From the NCBI GenBank assembly GCA_945876095.1, contig CAMCMP010000007.1, positions 1 to 64,000 of the forward strand: 64,000 nt of DNA, written 5' to 3'. This stretch comes from Chitinophaga pinensis (GTDB lineage Bacteria > Bacteroidota > Bacteroidia > Chitinophagales > Chitinophagaceae). Shown here piece after piece: positions 54,248 through 63,420 of the stretch. The position numbers and the translations under genes are program-made. Below the pieces are notes generated by a model. The model searched no databases and was not told the origin of the DNA. It saw only the letters and a program-made list of their open reading frames with translations. Numbering within the stretch: position 1 is the stretch's first letter; each line of letters opens with the position of its first letter.

Positions 54248-55720
54248 TTAAAATTTACGTGTCCATTCTTTTGGCCAACGTTCTACTACTACTTTTGTTT
54301 GTGTAAAAAATTCAATGGCATGTTTTCCCTGTCCATGTAAATCACCGAAGAAACTTTCGTTCCAACCACTAAATGGAAACTGAGCCATTGGAGCGGCGAT
54401 ACCAATATTGATACCAATATTTCCTGCCATCGCTTCACTCCGAAATTTTCTTGCACTACTTCCGCTATTAGTAAATAAGCAGGCCATATTGCCATATCTA
54501 TTTTGGTTAATAAAAGCAATCGCATCTTCCACCGTCTTCATGTGCAATAAACTCATCACCGGTCCAAAGATTTCTGTTTTAATCAAATCTCCAGTCAAAG
54601 AAAGATTTTCAATAATGGTAGGACCAACGAAATTCCCTGATTCAAATCCACCGATTTTTTTATTTCTTCCATCTAGTAATAAGGAACCGCCCTCTGCTAC
54701 TCCTTGATCAATGAGCGATTCAATTCTCACTTTGCTATCATTGTTAATGACTGGCCCCATTTCAATACCTGTATTCATACCATATCCTACTGTCCTTGAC
54801 TTAGCAGCTTCATATAATGACTCTTTAATTTTACTATTCTCTTCCACAGTAATTACAACGGAAGCTGCTAAACATCTTTGTCCAGCACAACCAAACACAC
54901 TGTCTGTAATTATCTGCGATGTCATTTCAATGTCGGCATCCGGTAAAACCACTACAGGATTTTTTGCTCCACCCTGGGCCTGTACTCTTTTACCATTGGC
55001 TGTACCTTTTGAATAAATATATTTTGCTACAGCAGTACTACCTACAAAACTGATTGATTTTACCAAAGGATTTTCTAGTAACTCATCTACACTAGCTTTA
55101 CCACCATGTACCATATTGATTACCCCTTTTGGCAAATCTAATTGGTGCAATAATTCAAAAATTTTCATCATTGTCAAAGGGACTTTTTCTGACGGTTTGA
55201 TGATCATACTATTTCCTGTCGCAATAGCATAGGGTAAAAACCAGAAGCTAATCATTGCTGGAAAATTGAAGGGTGCTATACAGGCCGTAACGCCCAAAGG
55301 CTGACGAATCATAAATTCATCAATGCCTGTTGCAACATTTTCTAAAAATTCACTTTGCATTAGCATAGGTGCGCCACATGCAACTTCTACATTTTCAATA
55401 GCTCTTTGTAATTCACCACTTGACTCAGCCAATGTTTTACCACATTCTAATGTTATTAGTCTTGCAATCTCATCTCTGTTCTCTTCTAGTAATTGCTTTA
55501 ATTTAAAAAGTGGTTGAATTCTTTTTAACACCGGCACATTTTTCCATTCTAAGTAGGCTGCTTGTGCAGCTATAACCGCATTGGCAACATCTTTTTGAGT
55601 TTCATTTCCATAAGGCACTTTAGCGAGTACTTCCTGTGTTGCAGGGTTAACCACATTAATAGATTCAGATCCGCTACTATTTACCCAGGCGCCATTAATG
55701 TAATTCTGTAATAGATTCAT
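54248..55720 (-). CDS. iolA: Malonate/methylmalonate-semialdehyde dehydrogenase (CoA-acylating)
   Basis: Converts malonate semialdehyde, the product of IolJ, to acetyl-CoA and CO2; also acts on methylmalonate semialdehyde. The 490-residue aldehyde dehydrogenase has catalytic Cys283 in GCAGQRCLAAS and the QGGAKNPVVVLPDAD segment that marks the CoA-acylating MmsA/IolA group; the usual catalytic Glu position is not used in this group. The C-terminus has FPFSGWNESFFGDLHGQG. It closes the pathway and lies 55 bases after iolD. Confidence 0.93.
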   Translation of the reverse strand: MNLLQNYINGAWVNSSGSESINVVNPATQEVLAKVPYGNETQKDVANAVIAAQAAYLEWKNVPVLKRIQPLFKLKQLLEENRDEIARLITLECGKTLAESSGELQRAIENVEVACGAPMLMQSEFLENVATGIDEFMIRQPLGVTACIAPFNFPAMISFWFLPYAIATGNSMIIKPSEKVPLTMMKIFELLHQLDLPKGVINMVHGGKASVDELLENPLVKSISFVGSTAVAKYIYSKGTANGKRVQAQGGAKNPVVVLPDADIEMTSQIITDSVFGCAGQRCLAASVVITVEENSKIKESLYEAAKSRTVGYGMNTGIEMGPVINNDSKVRIESLIDQGVAEGGSLLLDGRNKKIGGFESGNFVGPTIIENLSLTGDLIKTEIFGPVMSLLHMKTVEDAIAFINQNRYGNMACLFTNSGSSARKFRSEAMAGNIGINIGIAAPMAQFPFSGWNESFFGDLHGQGKHAIEFFTQTKVVVERWPKEWTRKF

Positions 55721-55775
55721 AAATTATTATTTAAAAAAATAGATGATAGATTTAATAAATTAAAATTGTAATTGA

Positions 55776-57638
55776 TTAATAATATTTTTGATTTGTTTTA
55801 TTTTTAACCAATTGGTCAAGTGCTTTTTTAACTTTTTTACTAGTTGAAATTTGAGCAACTGGGACCTCCCACCAAGCATAGCCACCTACTCTTTCTTCTC
55901 GATCAGTTTCAATATAAATAACAGTAGTATTTTTTATTTTTTTAGCCTCTTCCAATGCAGCTTTTAATGAAGCGGCAGTAGTCGCTTTTAATACGGTAGC
56001 ACCCATGCTTGCAGCATTAGCAGCTAAATCAACGGGGAGAAATTTACCATCTAATTGACCAGTTTTTTCATTACGATATAAAAACCTTGTTCCAAATCCA
56101 TCGGTACCCAGCGATGCAGACAAACCGCCAATACTTGCATACCCATTATTGTTTATCAAAACAATGGTCAGCTTTATATTTTCCTGAATAGAAGTTATAA
56201 TTTCTTGAGACATCATAAGGTAACTTGCATCGCCCACCATTACATATACTTCTCTAGATGGATCAGCCATCTTTGCCCCTAAACCACCGGCAATTTCATA
56301 GCCCATACAAGAGAAGCCGTATTCTAAATGAAAACCTTTTGGATTTCGAGTTCTCCATAGTTTATGAAGATCGCCTGGTAAACTACCAGCAGCACAAAGC
56401 ACCATGTCATTAGCAGCACTAGCAGTATTCACCGCTCCTATCACTTCTCCCTGACTAATAGGAAGACCATGATTTTTAGCATATACTTCTGATACTTTTT
56501 TATCCCATTGTTTATTATGTTTTACCACTTGACTACCAAAAGCGGCAGGTACTTTATAATTTTTCAATAAAGAAATTAAATCACTTACAATCTCCTTTGC
56601 ATCACCCACTAGAGCAATTGCCGAATGTTTGAAGGCATCAAATTCAGCCACATTTATATTTATAAATTGAACTGATTTATTTTGAAAAGCTGCTTCTGAA
56701 ATAGTTGTGAAATCACTGTACCTCGTTCCTATACCTATCACTACATCAGCAGTTGCTGCAACAGCGATTGCTCCAGGAGTACCTGTAACCCCAGCTGCAC
56801 CAAGGTTTTGAGGCTCATCGTATCTAAGACTACCCTTTCCAGCAAATGTTTCGGCAACAGGAATGCCAGTAGCATTTACTAATTTTTTTAATTCAGCAGT
56901 AGCACCACTATAGATGACTCCACCCCCTGCAATTATCAATGGCTTTTTAGCTTTCTTAATAATTTCAACTGCTTTTTGCAAGGCCGACTTATCAGGCCGA
57001 GTGCGCTGTACCTGCCAAATTCTTTTTTCAAAAAAACTTGCAGGAAAATCAAATGCTTCAGCTTGCACATCCTGAGGAAAAGAAATAGTAACCGCACCAG
57101 TTTCTGATGGAGAAGTTAATACGCGCATTGCTTCGGGTAAAGAAGTGATCAGCTGCTCTGGACGATTAATTCTATCCCAATATTTTGACACTGGCTTAAA
57201 ACAATCATTCACAGAAATATCTTGTGACGAATTACTTTCTAGTTGTTGTAATACCGGAGCCACTTGCCTTGTTGCAAAAATATCACCTGGCAATAATAAT
57301 ACTGGAATACGATTGATAGTCGCCGTAGCAGCACCCGTAATCATATTGGTAGCACCCGGCCCAATAGAAGAAGTACAGACCATTGCCCCTAATCTATTTT
57401 TTGTTTTCGCATAGGCGATAGCGGTGTGAACCATCGCCTGCTCATTTCTACATTGATAATATTTGAAGGAAGTATACTGAAGCAATGCCTGACCAATGCC
57501 CGCTACATTTCCATGTCCAAAAATACCAATACAACCTCCAAAAAATGGTTGTATCTGCCCATCTCTTTCAACATATTGATTTTGTAAAAAAAGTATAGTC
57601 GCTTGCGCAGCTGTACATCGTTTTGTTTTAGTTGCCAT
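55776..57638 (-). CDS. iolD: 3D-trihydroxycyclohexane-1,2-dione hydrolase
   Basis: Hydrolytic ring opening to 5-deoxyglucuronate. The 620-residue ThDP enzyme has the usual three-domain fold. In the Pyr domain it shows GGCIGIFGHGNVAGIGQAL and the SIGPGATNMITGAATATINRIPVLLLPGD region (in parts). The central domain has AGGGVIYSGAT. The PP domain has GDASYLMMSQEI and NNNGYASIGGLS for Mg-ThDP. These match IolD rather than acetolactate synthase, and the operon context decides. It follows iolC after 44 bases. Confidence 0.93.
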   Translation of the reverse strand: MATKTKRCTAAQATILFLQNQYVERDGQIQPFFGGCIGIFGHGNVAGIGQALLQYTSFKYYQCRNEQAMVHTAIAYAKTKNRLGAMVCTSSIGPGATNMITGAATATINRIPVLLLPGDIFATRQVAPVLQQLESNSSQDISVNDCFKPVSKYWDRINRPEQLITSLPEAMRVLTSPSETGAVTISFPQDVQAEAFDFPASFFEKRIWQVQRTRPDKSALQKAVEIIKKAKKPLIIAGGGVIYSGATAELKKLVNATGIPVAETFAGKGSLRYDEPQNLGAAGVTGTPGAIAVAATADVVIGIGTRYSDFTTISEAAFQNKSVQFININVAEFDAFKHSAIALVGDAKEIVSDLISLLKNYKVPAAFGSQVVKHNKQWDKKVSEVYAKNHGLPISQGEVIGAVNTASAANDMVLCAAGSLPGDLHKLWRTRNPKGFHLEYGFSCMGYEIAGGLGAKMADPSREVYVMVGDASYLMMSQEIITSIQENIKLTIVLINNNGYASIGGLSASLGTDGFGTRFLYRNEKTGQLDGKFLPVDLAANAASMGATVLKATTAASLKAALEEAKKIKNTTVIYIETDREERVGGYAWWEVPVAQISTSKKVKKALDQLVKNKTNQKYY

Positions 57639-57682
57639 ATAATTTATGATTTAGAAATATTCATGATTAATTTATTTTAAAA

Positions 57683-58681
57683 TTAAAATCCACCTCTTGA
57701 TTCAATTAGATTCATCGCTTCAGCATAGGTTGGCATATCATTAGCGCAACCAGGTTTTTGAACTACCCATGCCCCCGACGCATTGCCCATTCTACAAGAT
57801 TTGTATAAATCCCATCCTTGTAAATGACCGAATATAAAACCACTTGCAAATGCATCTCCGGCTCCTAATACATTCAGAATTTGAACAGGAAAACCAGGTA
57901 CATCTTTGGGTTCAGTGTTCTTTGTATAAATAGTAGCTCCCTTAGAACCTTTTTTCACAATCAACACTTTGACTCCAGTAGCTAGAATTTTTTTAATTGC
58001 ATCATCTAAATTACCTTTTATCTCAGGAGCAGAAATTTGTTGATGCGCAATAGATACTTGCGAGGCGTCTTGTAAAGTAGCCGCAAGAATTTCTTCTTCG
58101 GTACCAAGGGCAATATCTACCTTAGGTAATATGGCTCTTACCATTAATCCAAATGAACGAATATCCTTCCATTGATCAGCACGAAAATCTATATCCAATA
58201 AAACTTGTACTCCATTTTCAGCAGCTTGCTCCACAGCATAAAAAACTGCACTCCGCGAAGGTTCAATATTAAGTGCCGTGCCAGATATTTCTAATAATTT
58301 AAAATTTTTAATTCCTGCTGCCTCTACATGATCGATGGTTATCTGAGAATCTGCAGCATTGTCACGATAATAAACCAAAGGAAATCTATCGGGTGGTTCA
58401 ATACCCAATAATACTGCGCTAGTCCTTGCTCCTTCGATTTGAGGAATAAATTCAGTATTTACATTTTCCTTTTTTAAAAAATTAAGTAAAAAATCTCCTG
58501 GCTTATCTTTTCCCACTGCAGTTAATAAAGTAGTTTTTAATCCAAGCCTTTGGGCTCCCACAGCAATATTTAAAGGTGACCCGCCAACAAATGCATTGAA
58601 TCCTTTAATGTTCACAAAATCTTCTCCAATATCTTGAGAGTAAAGATCAATTGAAGAACGACCCATGGTGATAATATCCAT
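57683..58681 (-). CDS. iolC: 5-Dehydro-2-deoxygluconokinase
   Basis: Phosphorylates 5-dehydro-2-deoxygluconate (DKG) to DKGP. The 332-residue PfkB-family kinase starts DIITMGRSSIDLYSQDIG, with FVGGSPLNIAVGAQRLGL for substrate binding and LGAGDAFASGFIFGHLQG for the catalytic Asp. It lies 19 bases after iolB. The length is short compared with the fused IolC-aldolase of some proteobacteria, as expected for the single-domain form. Confidence 0.92.
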   Translation of the reverse strand: MDIITMGRSSIDLYSQDIGEDFVNIKGFNAFVGGSPLNIAVGAQRLGLKTTLLTAVGKDKPGDFLLNFLKKENVNTEFIPQIEGARTSAVLLGIEPPDRFPLVYYRDNAADSQITIDHVEAAGIKNFKLLEISGTALNIEPSRSAVFYAVEQAAENGVQVLLDIDFRADQWKDIRSFGLMVRAILPKVDIALGTEEEILAATLQDASQVSIAHQQISAPEIKGNLDDAIKKILATGVKVLIVKKGSKGATIYTKNTEPKDVPGFPVQILNVLGAGDAFASGFIFGHLQGWDLYKSCRMGNASGAWVVQKPGCANDMPTYAEAMNLIESRGGF

Positions 58682-58700
58682 AACAATATTTATTTAAAGA

Positions 58701-59594
58701 TTATTTAGAAGATGATTGATTGTTCATTTCGGCAGTTACCATTGGAATTCTTGAATCCTTTCCTTTCCAAGAATTAAAAAGCCATTCATGATCTGGATCA
58801 GTAGTATTTGCCAAAGACTGATCAGTTCCTGCAAGGAAATTGAGGTAATAACAATTGTATCCATGTTCTGCTGCCACTGGATGATATCCCTTAGGCACTA
58901 ATACTGCATCATTTGTTTTTACTTTCATTATTTCATCTAAAGTTCTGTCATCCGTATAAACCTGCTGAATGGCATAGCCTTCAGGTTTTTCTATTTTATA
59001 AAAATAGATTTCTTCTAAGCAAGCTTCCAAAACTTTTCCATCGGCAGCAACTTTGCGTTCATCATGTTTATGAGCAGGAAAAGAACTCCAATTACCAGCG
59101 GGTGTATACACTTCGACTGCCACAATTTTTTGACAATTAAAGCCAGGTTCAATCAAACTATTAATTTGCCTTGTAGCACTATCTCCACCTCGAATTTCAA
59201 TCGCTGCTTCAACTGGCGTTTTAAATCTCGCTGGAAAATCGGAATCACTCGCAACCCAACAGGTAGCAATATCTAATACTTCACTTACTGCAGTAAGCGT
59301 AAAAGAACTATGACGTGGTAAATATAAAGTGTGTGCAATACCATTAAATACACTCGTTCTGCCATTGACTGTTTCCCAGCTACCCTTATCAGATACTACA
59401 GAATAATTGCCGCTTAATAAAATAATTCCAAACTCATTTTCTCCAGTATTGCCTGAATATATTTCACCCGCTTTCATTAATCTTGCCTCCATATTAAGAT
59501 GTTCCCATCCTGCATCCTTTGCAAGTATTCGATGGTAAACTCCAAAGCCTTTAATCGACTCTCTAACCAACGGATATTTTTTACTTTGAATCAT
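58701..59594 (-). CDS. iolB: 5-Deoxyglucuronate isomerase
   Basis: Isomerises 5-deoxy-D-glucuronate to 5-dehydro-2-deoxygluconate. The 297-residue cupin-fold protein shows FNGIAHTLYLPRHSSFTL, the metal-binding SSFPAHKHDE block and EEIYFYKIEKPEGYAIQQVY, with KGYHPVAAEHGYNCYYLNFLAG near the C-terminus, as typical for IolB. It lies 3 bases after iolJ. Confidence 0.92.
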   Translation of the reverse strand: MIQSKKYPLVRESIKGFGVYHRILAKDAGWEHLNMEARLMKAGEIYSGNTGENEFGIILLSGNYSVVSDKGSWETVNGRTSVFNGIAHTLYLPRHSSFTLTAVSEVLDIATCWVASDSDFPARFKTPVEAAIEIRGGDSATRQINSLIEPGFNCQKIVAVEVYTPAGNWSSFPAHKHDERKVAADGKVLEACLEEIYFYKIEKPEGYAIQQVYTDDRTLDEIMKVKTNDAVLVPKGYHPVAAEHGYNCYYLNFLAGTDQSLANTTDPDHEWLFNSWKGKDSRIPMVTAEMNNQSSSK

Positions 59595-59597
59595 AGT

Positions 59598-60536
59598 TTA
59601 TAATTTAAAATCTAAAGATTTTCCAGAAGCACCAAGAATATCAAATCGTTTACACATGAAACTTTGATAGGCTTCCATATATTTTTTTCCAGGTAATACT
59701 GGATCAAAAAGTTCAGGCGTAGTAGCAAAAAATTCTCTATGCACTCTTGTCCATAATAACCTAAGATCAGTAGCTATGTTTACTTTGCAGATACCATAAG
59801 AAATAGATTGCTGTAATTCAGTATCTGTAACGCCAGCAGCATCGTGCTGTAAGTTTCCACCATATTTATTAATTAAAGCCACTTCATTTTTATCGACTGA
59901 AGAACTTCCATGTAATACTAAAGGGTAAAGTGGTAATGCTTGTTGAATCGCTTCTAAAATATGGAACTGCAAACCTTGACCCCCACTAAACTTGTACGCA
60001 CCATGACTAGTACCCACTGCGATAGCCAAACTATCGCATCCTGATTGCTCAACAAATTCTTTTGCTTGTTTAGGATTGGTATACAATGCATCTTTGTCGT
60101 CAATACTCATATCATCTTCTACTCCACTTAGCACACCCAATTCAGCTTCTACTACTACTCCTTTAGCATGCGCTTTTTCTACTACCAATTTTGTTCTAGA
60201 AATATTTGTTTCAAACGTGTCATGAGAAGCATCAATCATTACAGAGGTATAACCATTTTCAATTGCATCGAATGCATGAGGTTCAGTACCATGATCTAAA
60301 TGAACTGCATAAACTACTTCAGGATATATTTCTGCAGCAGCGTTAATCATCGATAGTAACATAACAGGTGTAGCATAGTTACGAGCTGCTGGAGTTAGTT
60401 GAACAATGATTGGCGCCTGTGCTTTTTGTGCAGCTGCAAATAAACCATGAACTTGCTCCATGGTGAATACATTTACGGCAGCAACAGCATATTTACTATA
60501 ACAATGTTTATACAACAAGGAAGGCGATACTAGCAT
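59598..60536 (-). CDS. iolJ: 6-Phospho-5-dehydro-2-deoxygluconate aldolase (class II FBA-like)
   Basis: Splits DKGP into dihydroxyacetone phosphate and malonate semialdehyde. The 312-residue class II aldolase shows the Zn ligands in VVYAVHLDHGTEPHAFDAI and VLHGSSSVD, with KVNIATDLRLLWTRVHREFF for the phosphate site. Fructose-bisphosphate aldolase would look much alike; the operon context favours IolJ. It is the first gene of the iol operon, which reads iolJ-B-C-D-A-E-G-lacI on the minus strand. Its ATG is 42 bases from the operator-like repeat. Confidence 0.88.
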   Translation of the reverse strand: MLVSPSLLYKHCYSKYAVAAVNVFTMEQVHGLFAAAQKAQAPIIVQLTPAARNYATPVMLLSMINAAAEIYPEVVYAVHLDHGTEPHAFDAIENGYTSVMIDASHDTFETNISRTKLVVEKAHAKGVVVEAELGVLSGVEDDMSIDDKDALYTNPKQAKEFVEQSGCDSLAIAVGTSHGAYKFSGGQGLQFHILEAIQQALPLYPLVLHGSSSVDKNEVALINKYGGNLQHDAAGVTDTELQQSISYGICKVNIATDLRLLWTRVHREFFATTPELFDPVLPGKKYMEAYQSFMCKRFDILGASGKSLDFKL

Positions 60537-60578
60537 TTCAATCGTTTGAAAGTTATTCTATTTCACTCGAATAACATA

Positions 60579-60607
60579 AGTTTAACGTTCAACTAAAACG
60601 TTAAACT
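60579..60607. promoter_or_regulatory. LacI-type operator candidate in front of the iol operon
   Basis: Inverted repeat AGTTTAACGTT (60579-60589) and AACGTTAAACT (60597-60607), 7-base spacer. Both arms contain the CG-centred AACGTT core common in LacI-family operators, and the left arm with its flank (AGTTTAACGTTCAACT) is itself nearly palindromic. It lies 43-71 bases before iolJ, and the operon encodes a LacI-family protein. Confidence 0.6.
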
Positions 60608-60686
60608 AAGCTATAATCATGAAGAAGAAAAAAAAATAAATCAAATGTTAATAAAAAGAGGATGAAAGATCTATTCAGCTATAAAA

Positions 60687-62018
60687 TCAATTATTTTTAA
60701 ATACAATAAAGGGGCAACTAACGGTAGCGAGGTAGACAGCATTTTGAGGTTTGTCTGAATTATAACATTCCCAGGGTGCTCCAAATTCAGCCCCCTTTCT
60801 ATAATCACCCACGCGTAAATCATCTATATATTCCTTGGCTAATTTTTTGGCAGCAGCAATATCCACTTTTGCAATAGCATAACAAACCCATCCAGTAGGG
60901 GTTCCCCAATAAGCGCCATTTTGATATGAATTTTTTTGAGCTAAACTAAATTCCCAAGCTGTTGTATTATTGAAATCGTCCGTAGTAAGAATATGTCTTA
61001 TATTTCCTTTGTTAGCTAAAGTACCATCCTGATAGGCATCTCGAAGAAATTGACAAGATTTTATTTGTTGATCTCCTTCCATTATACCTAAATAAACCGC
61101 TAAAGATGTACTCCACACATCTGCCTGCTTACCCTTACCAGTAGACGCAAGTAACATTCCGCGAGCATCTGCAAATACAGCAGGTATCTGTTGCTTTAAT
61201 TTCGCTGCAATATTTTGATAAAATTTGGCTTTATCATTTTTGCGAAGGCGATTAAATAATTCAGCTAGTTCAAGTGAGGCTTGATATTTTAGTAAGGAAG
61301 GAAAACAAAGTTCACCAGTAATATTGATCACATCTCTGAATCCAAAATCAATTCCTCTAAAATCATCGGTAGTATTTACTAAAACACCTTCCAACTTAGT
61401 AGGAGGCACTTTGTAAGCCATCTCCAATCGGTCAATCAATCTTATTGCATTGATTTCTTTCAATAAAAAATTGGAGGCATTTGAGCCTACAATATATTGA
61501 TAGGCCATATGAATAAAATAATATTGATCGCAATAAGGCGGCGTCATACCCCAAGTCTTTCCACCCTGACTTGAATAGTTATATGTTCCAGGGAAAAAAA
61601 TAGGCTTACTATCATCTATTCTAATATGATCAGGAATGGCCCCAAAAGGAATCATACTTCCCGAAGCGGAAATCCAGGTTTGATCACACTGAGTAGCAGC
61701 GGTCAATAAAAGCATTTGTTTTTGCTCCTCAGTTGATACAAAACCAGTTTCAATAGACATCGCATAATCTCTTATCCAAAATGCAGGATAAGTACCTCTT
61801 CCACCCGGACGAATCAGAGTAATACCCGTAGCATTGGCGCCAAAATCCTTCGAAATTATTTGACCAGGATAAATTCTAGAACTATCCATCACCGATTTAG
61901 TAAGGCCATTCAAATAATTGAAGTCTTCTGTTGTCAACAACCTTTTAGTTTGGACTTCTTGTGCATTTGAAACAAGAAAAAATAATAAAGAGAATATTAA
62001 CGAGAAAGTATTTTTCAT
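60687..62018 (-). CDS. Exported alpha/alpha-toroid (six-hairpin glycosidase-like) protein
   Basis: A protein of 443 residues with a signal peptide ending in VSNAQ. Aromatic and acidic motifs fit a six-hairpin toroid: YPAFWIRDYAMSIETGF near 75-92 (Arg-Asp pair as in GH15/63-like enzymes), WGMTPPYCDQYYFIHMAYQYI, DFRGIDFGFRDVI, KQADVWSTSLAVYLGIM and QNGAYWGTPTGWVCYAIAKVD. Catalytic residues are not certain, and I cannot name a CAZy family. It lies 27 bases after the lipoprotein gene and ends the cluster before the iol promoter region. A link to inositol glycosides is possible but not shown. Confidence 0.65.
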   Translation of the reverse strand: MKNTFSLIFSLLFFLVSNAQEVQTKRLLTTEDFNYLNGLTKSVMDSSRIYPGQIISKDFGANATGITLIRPGGRGTYPAFWIRDYAMSIETGFVSTEEQKQMLLLTAATQCDQTWISASGSMIPFGAIPDHIRIDDSKPIFFPGTYNYSSQGGKTWGMTPPYCDQYYFIHMAYQYIVGSNASNFLLKEINAIRLIDRLEMAYKVPPTKLEGVLVNTTDDFRGIDFGFRDVINITGELCFPSLLKYQASLELAELFNRLRKNDKAKFYQNIAAKLKQQIPAVFADARGMLLASTGKGKQADVWSTSLAVYLGIMEGDQQIKSCQFLRDAYQDGTLANKGNIRHILTTDDFNNTTAWEFSLAQKNSYQNGAYWGTPTGWVCYAIAKVDIAAAKKLAKEYIDDLRVGDYRKGAEFGAPWECYNSDKPQNAVYLATVSCPFIVFKNN

Positions 62019-62045
62019 AATCCGATTGATTCAACAATTATTTTA

Positions 62046-63296
62046 TCAATGTATATAATCTAGTCCTATTCCTAGTAATTTGTGTGCGATTCCGTCTAAA
62101 TTTATTTTATCCCCTTTTAAATGAATTGTCCGATGAAGATGATGAATAGATTCGCCTGCACCGAGCGATGCAGCGGGTGATGAACTTTCCAATTCATAAA
62201 ACTGTCCCATTTGTTTCCCCTCTATTGGACCGTCATTGTATGCATTAACGGCATCTCCTAAAAATGGGTTATTTTGAATTTCCCATAAAGAATTAACATA
62301 TTCACTAGCACCTTTAGGTAATGTAAATTGAGCAATCGTTAATACCTTATTTTTCGAATCATAACTTGCTACCAAAGGAAGAGCCCTAGAAGGAGATAAT
62401 CCTATTTTACTTCTACATTTAGCATCTGCTTTAAAAAGTATAATACCATCTTGAACTTGCAACCTTTCTGATGGCACTTTACCAAAATAATCATCGGTAA
62501 CCACCTTACCCAACTTAGCAATATCGCCTTGTTGATAGGGTACTGCAATGGTTGTTTGCTCAGTTGCATTGAGCATACTCAACACCCAAATAGAAAGCAT
62601 GCCAGTGTTTTTATCCCATGTGTTTTTACCTATATTAGTAATAGAATTATTAGATTCAAATGCAACGGCCTGAACTCCTTCTGGAACAGCAATACCGATG
62701 GCAGTTTCAATGGCAGTTTTATTTAAAAGACTAATAGATCGACTTACTTTAAGGTGAAATTTATTACCAGAATAATTGTCTAAATGCATCTCTTTTTCAA
62801 AAGACACAGCCGACTTTGAAGACGATACCAGGTTAAAAGGTTCTATATCTATCTCTTTAGGCACATACCAATTATCAAATTTAAACTCAACTCCTTTTTT
62901 AAAATAAATTGAGAACTGTCCACCTTCAGGTCCCATCCAAAAACGTTCTTCTCCTCCAAAAACATTAAAGTGTTCTACTGTTTTTCCAGCGGCAATAAAA
63001 TCATGATTCACCCAACCAAAACTTATCCCTTCATTTCCCTGAGCACTGCTAGTCATTACTCTACCCTGGTAAGCAGGAAGAACAATCACCTTAGCGCCCG
63101 TTCCTTCCTCTTCCAATAGCACCAAATCTTTATGATACTTTTTTAGAAAATCAAGGTCATAACCAAAAGTACCTTTTGTAAATTCTTGTTTTGAATCAAC
63201 TGCCATTGTCGTTTGTTTTGATGAATTACTCAAATCATTACAAGATAATAGAGCAACCAATAATATAAAAATTAAAAATACTGAATACTTTTTCAT
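62046..63296 (-). CDS. Lipoprotein of the DUF6786 type
   Basis: A protein of 416 residues with a lipobox (VALLSC at residue 19). The mature part has a beta-rich, galactose-mutarotase-like pattern: VIVLPAYQGRVMTSSAQGNEG, FGGEERFWMGPEGGQFSIYF (in parts), VAFESNNSITNIGK and NAYNDGPIEG. I recall the RVMTS and GGEERFWxGPEGG motifs from DUF6786, a family of unknown function seen near exported glycosidases. The second strand group could bind sugar. It is 27 bases upstream of the six-hairpin protein and 124 bases after the sulfatase gene. Confidence 0.65.
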   Translation of the reverse strand: MKKYSVFLIFILLVALLSCNDLSNSSKQTTMAVDSKQEFTKGTFGYDLDFLKKYHKDLVLLEEEGTGAKVIVLPAYQGRVMTSSAQGNEGISFGWVNHDFIAAGKTVEHFNVFGGEERFWMGPEGGQFSIYFKKGVEFKFDNWYVPKEIDIEPFNLVSSSKSAVSFEKEMHLDNYSGNKFHLKVSRSISLLNKTAIETAIGIAVPEGVQAVAFESNNSITNIGKNTWDKNTGMLSIWVLSMLNATEQTTIAVPYQQGDIAKLGKVVTDDYFGKVPSERLQVQDGIILFKADAKCRSKIGLSPSRALPLVASYDSKNKVLTIAQFTLPKGASEYVNSLWEIQNNPFLGDAVNAYNDGPIEGKQMGQFYELESSSPAASLGAGESIHHLHRTIHLKGDKINLDGIAHKLLGIGLDYIH

Positions 63297-63420
63297 GTAT
63301 ACTTTTTTATTGATTTCAGAATAAAATATTTTAAAAAACTTAAAGTAACTATCAATTGTTTACTATTGAATTCTAATTTATTCAAAATTATCAAATGTAC
63401 TTTTACAAAAAATTATTCAA

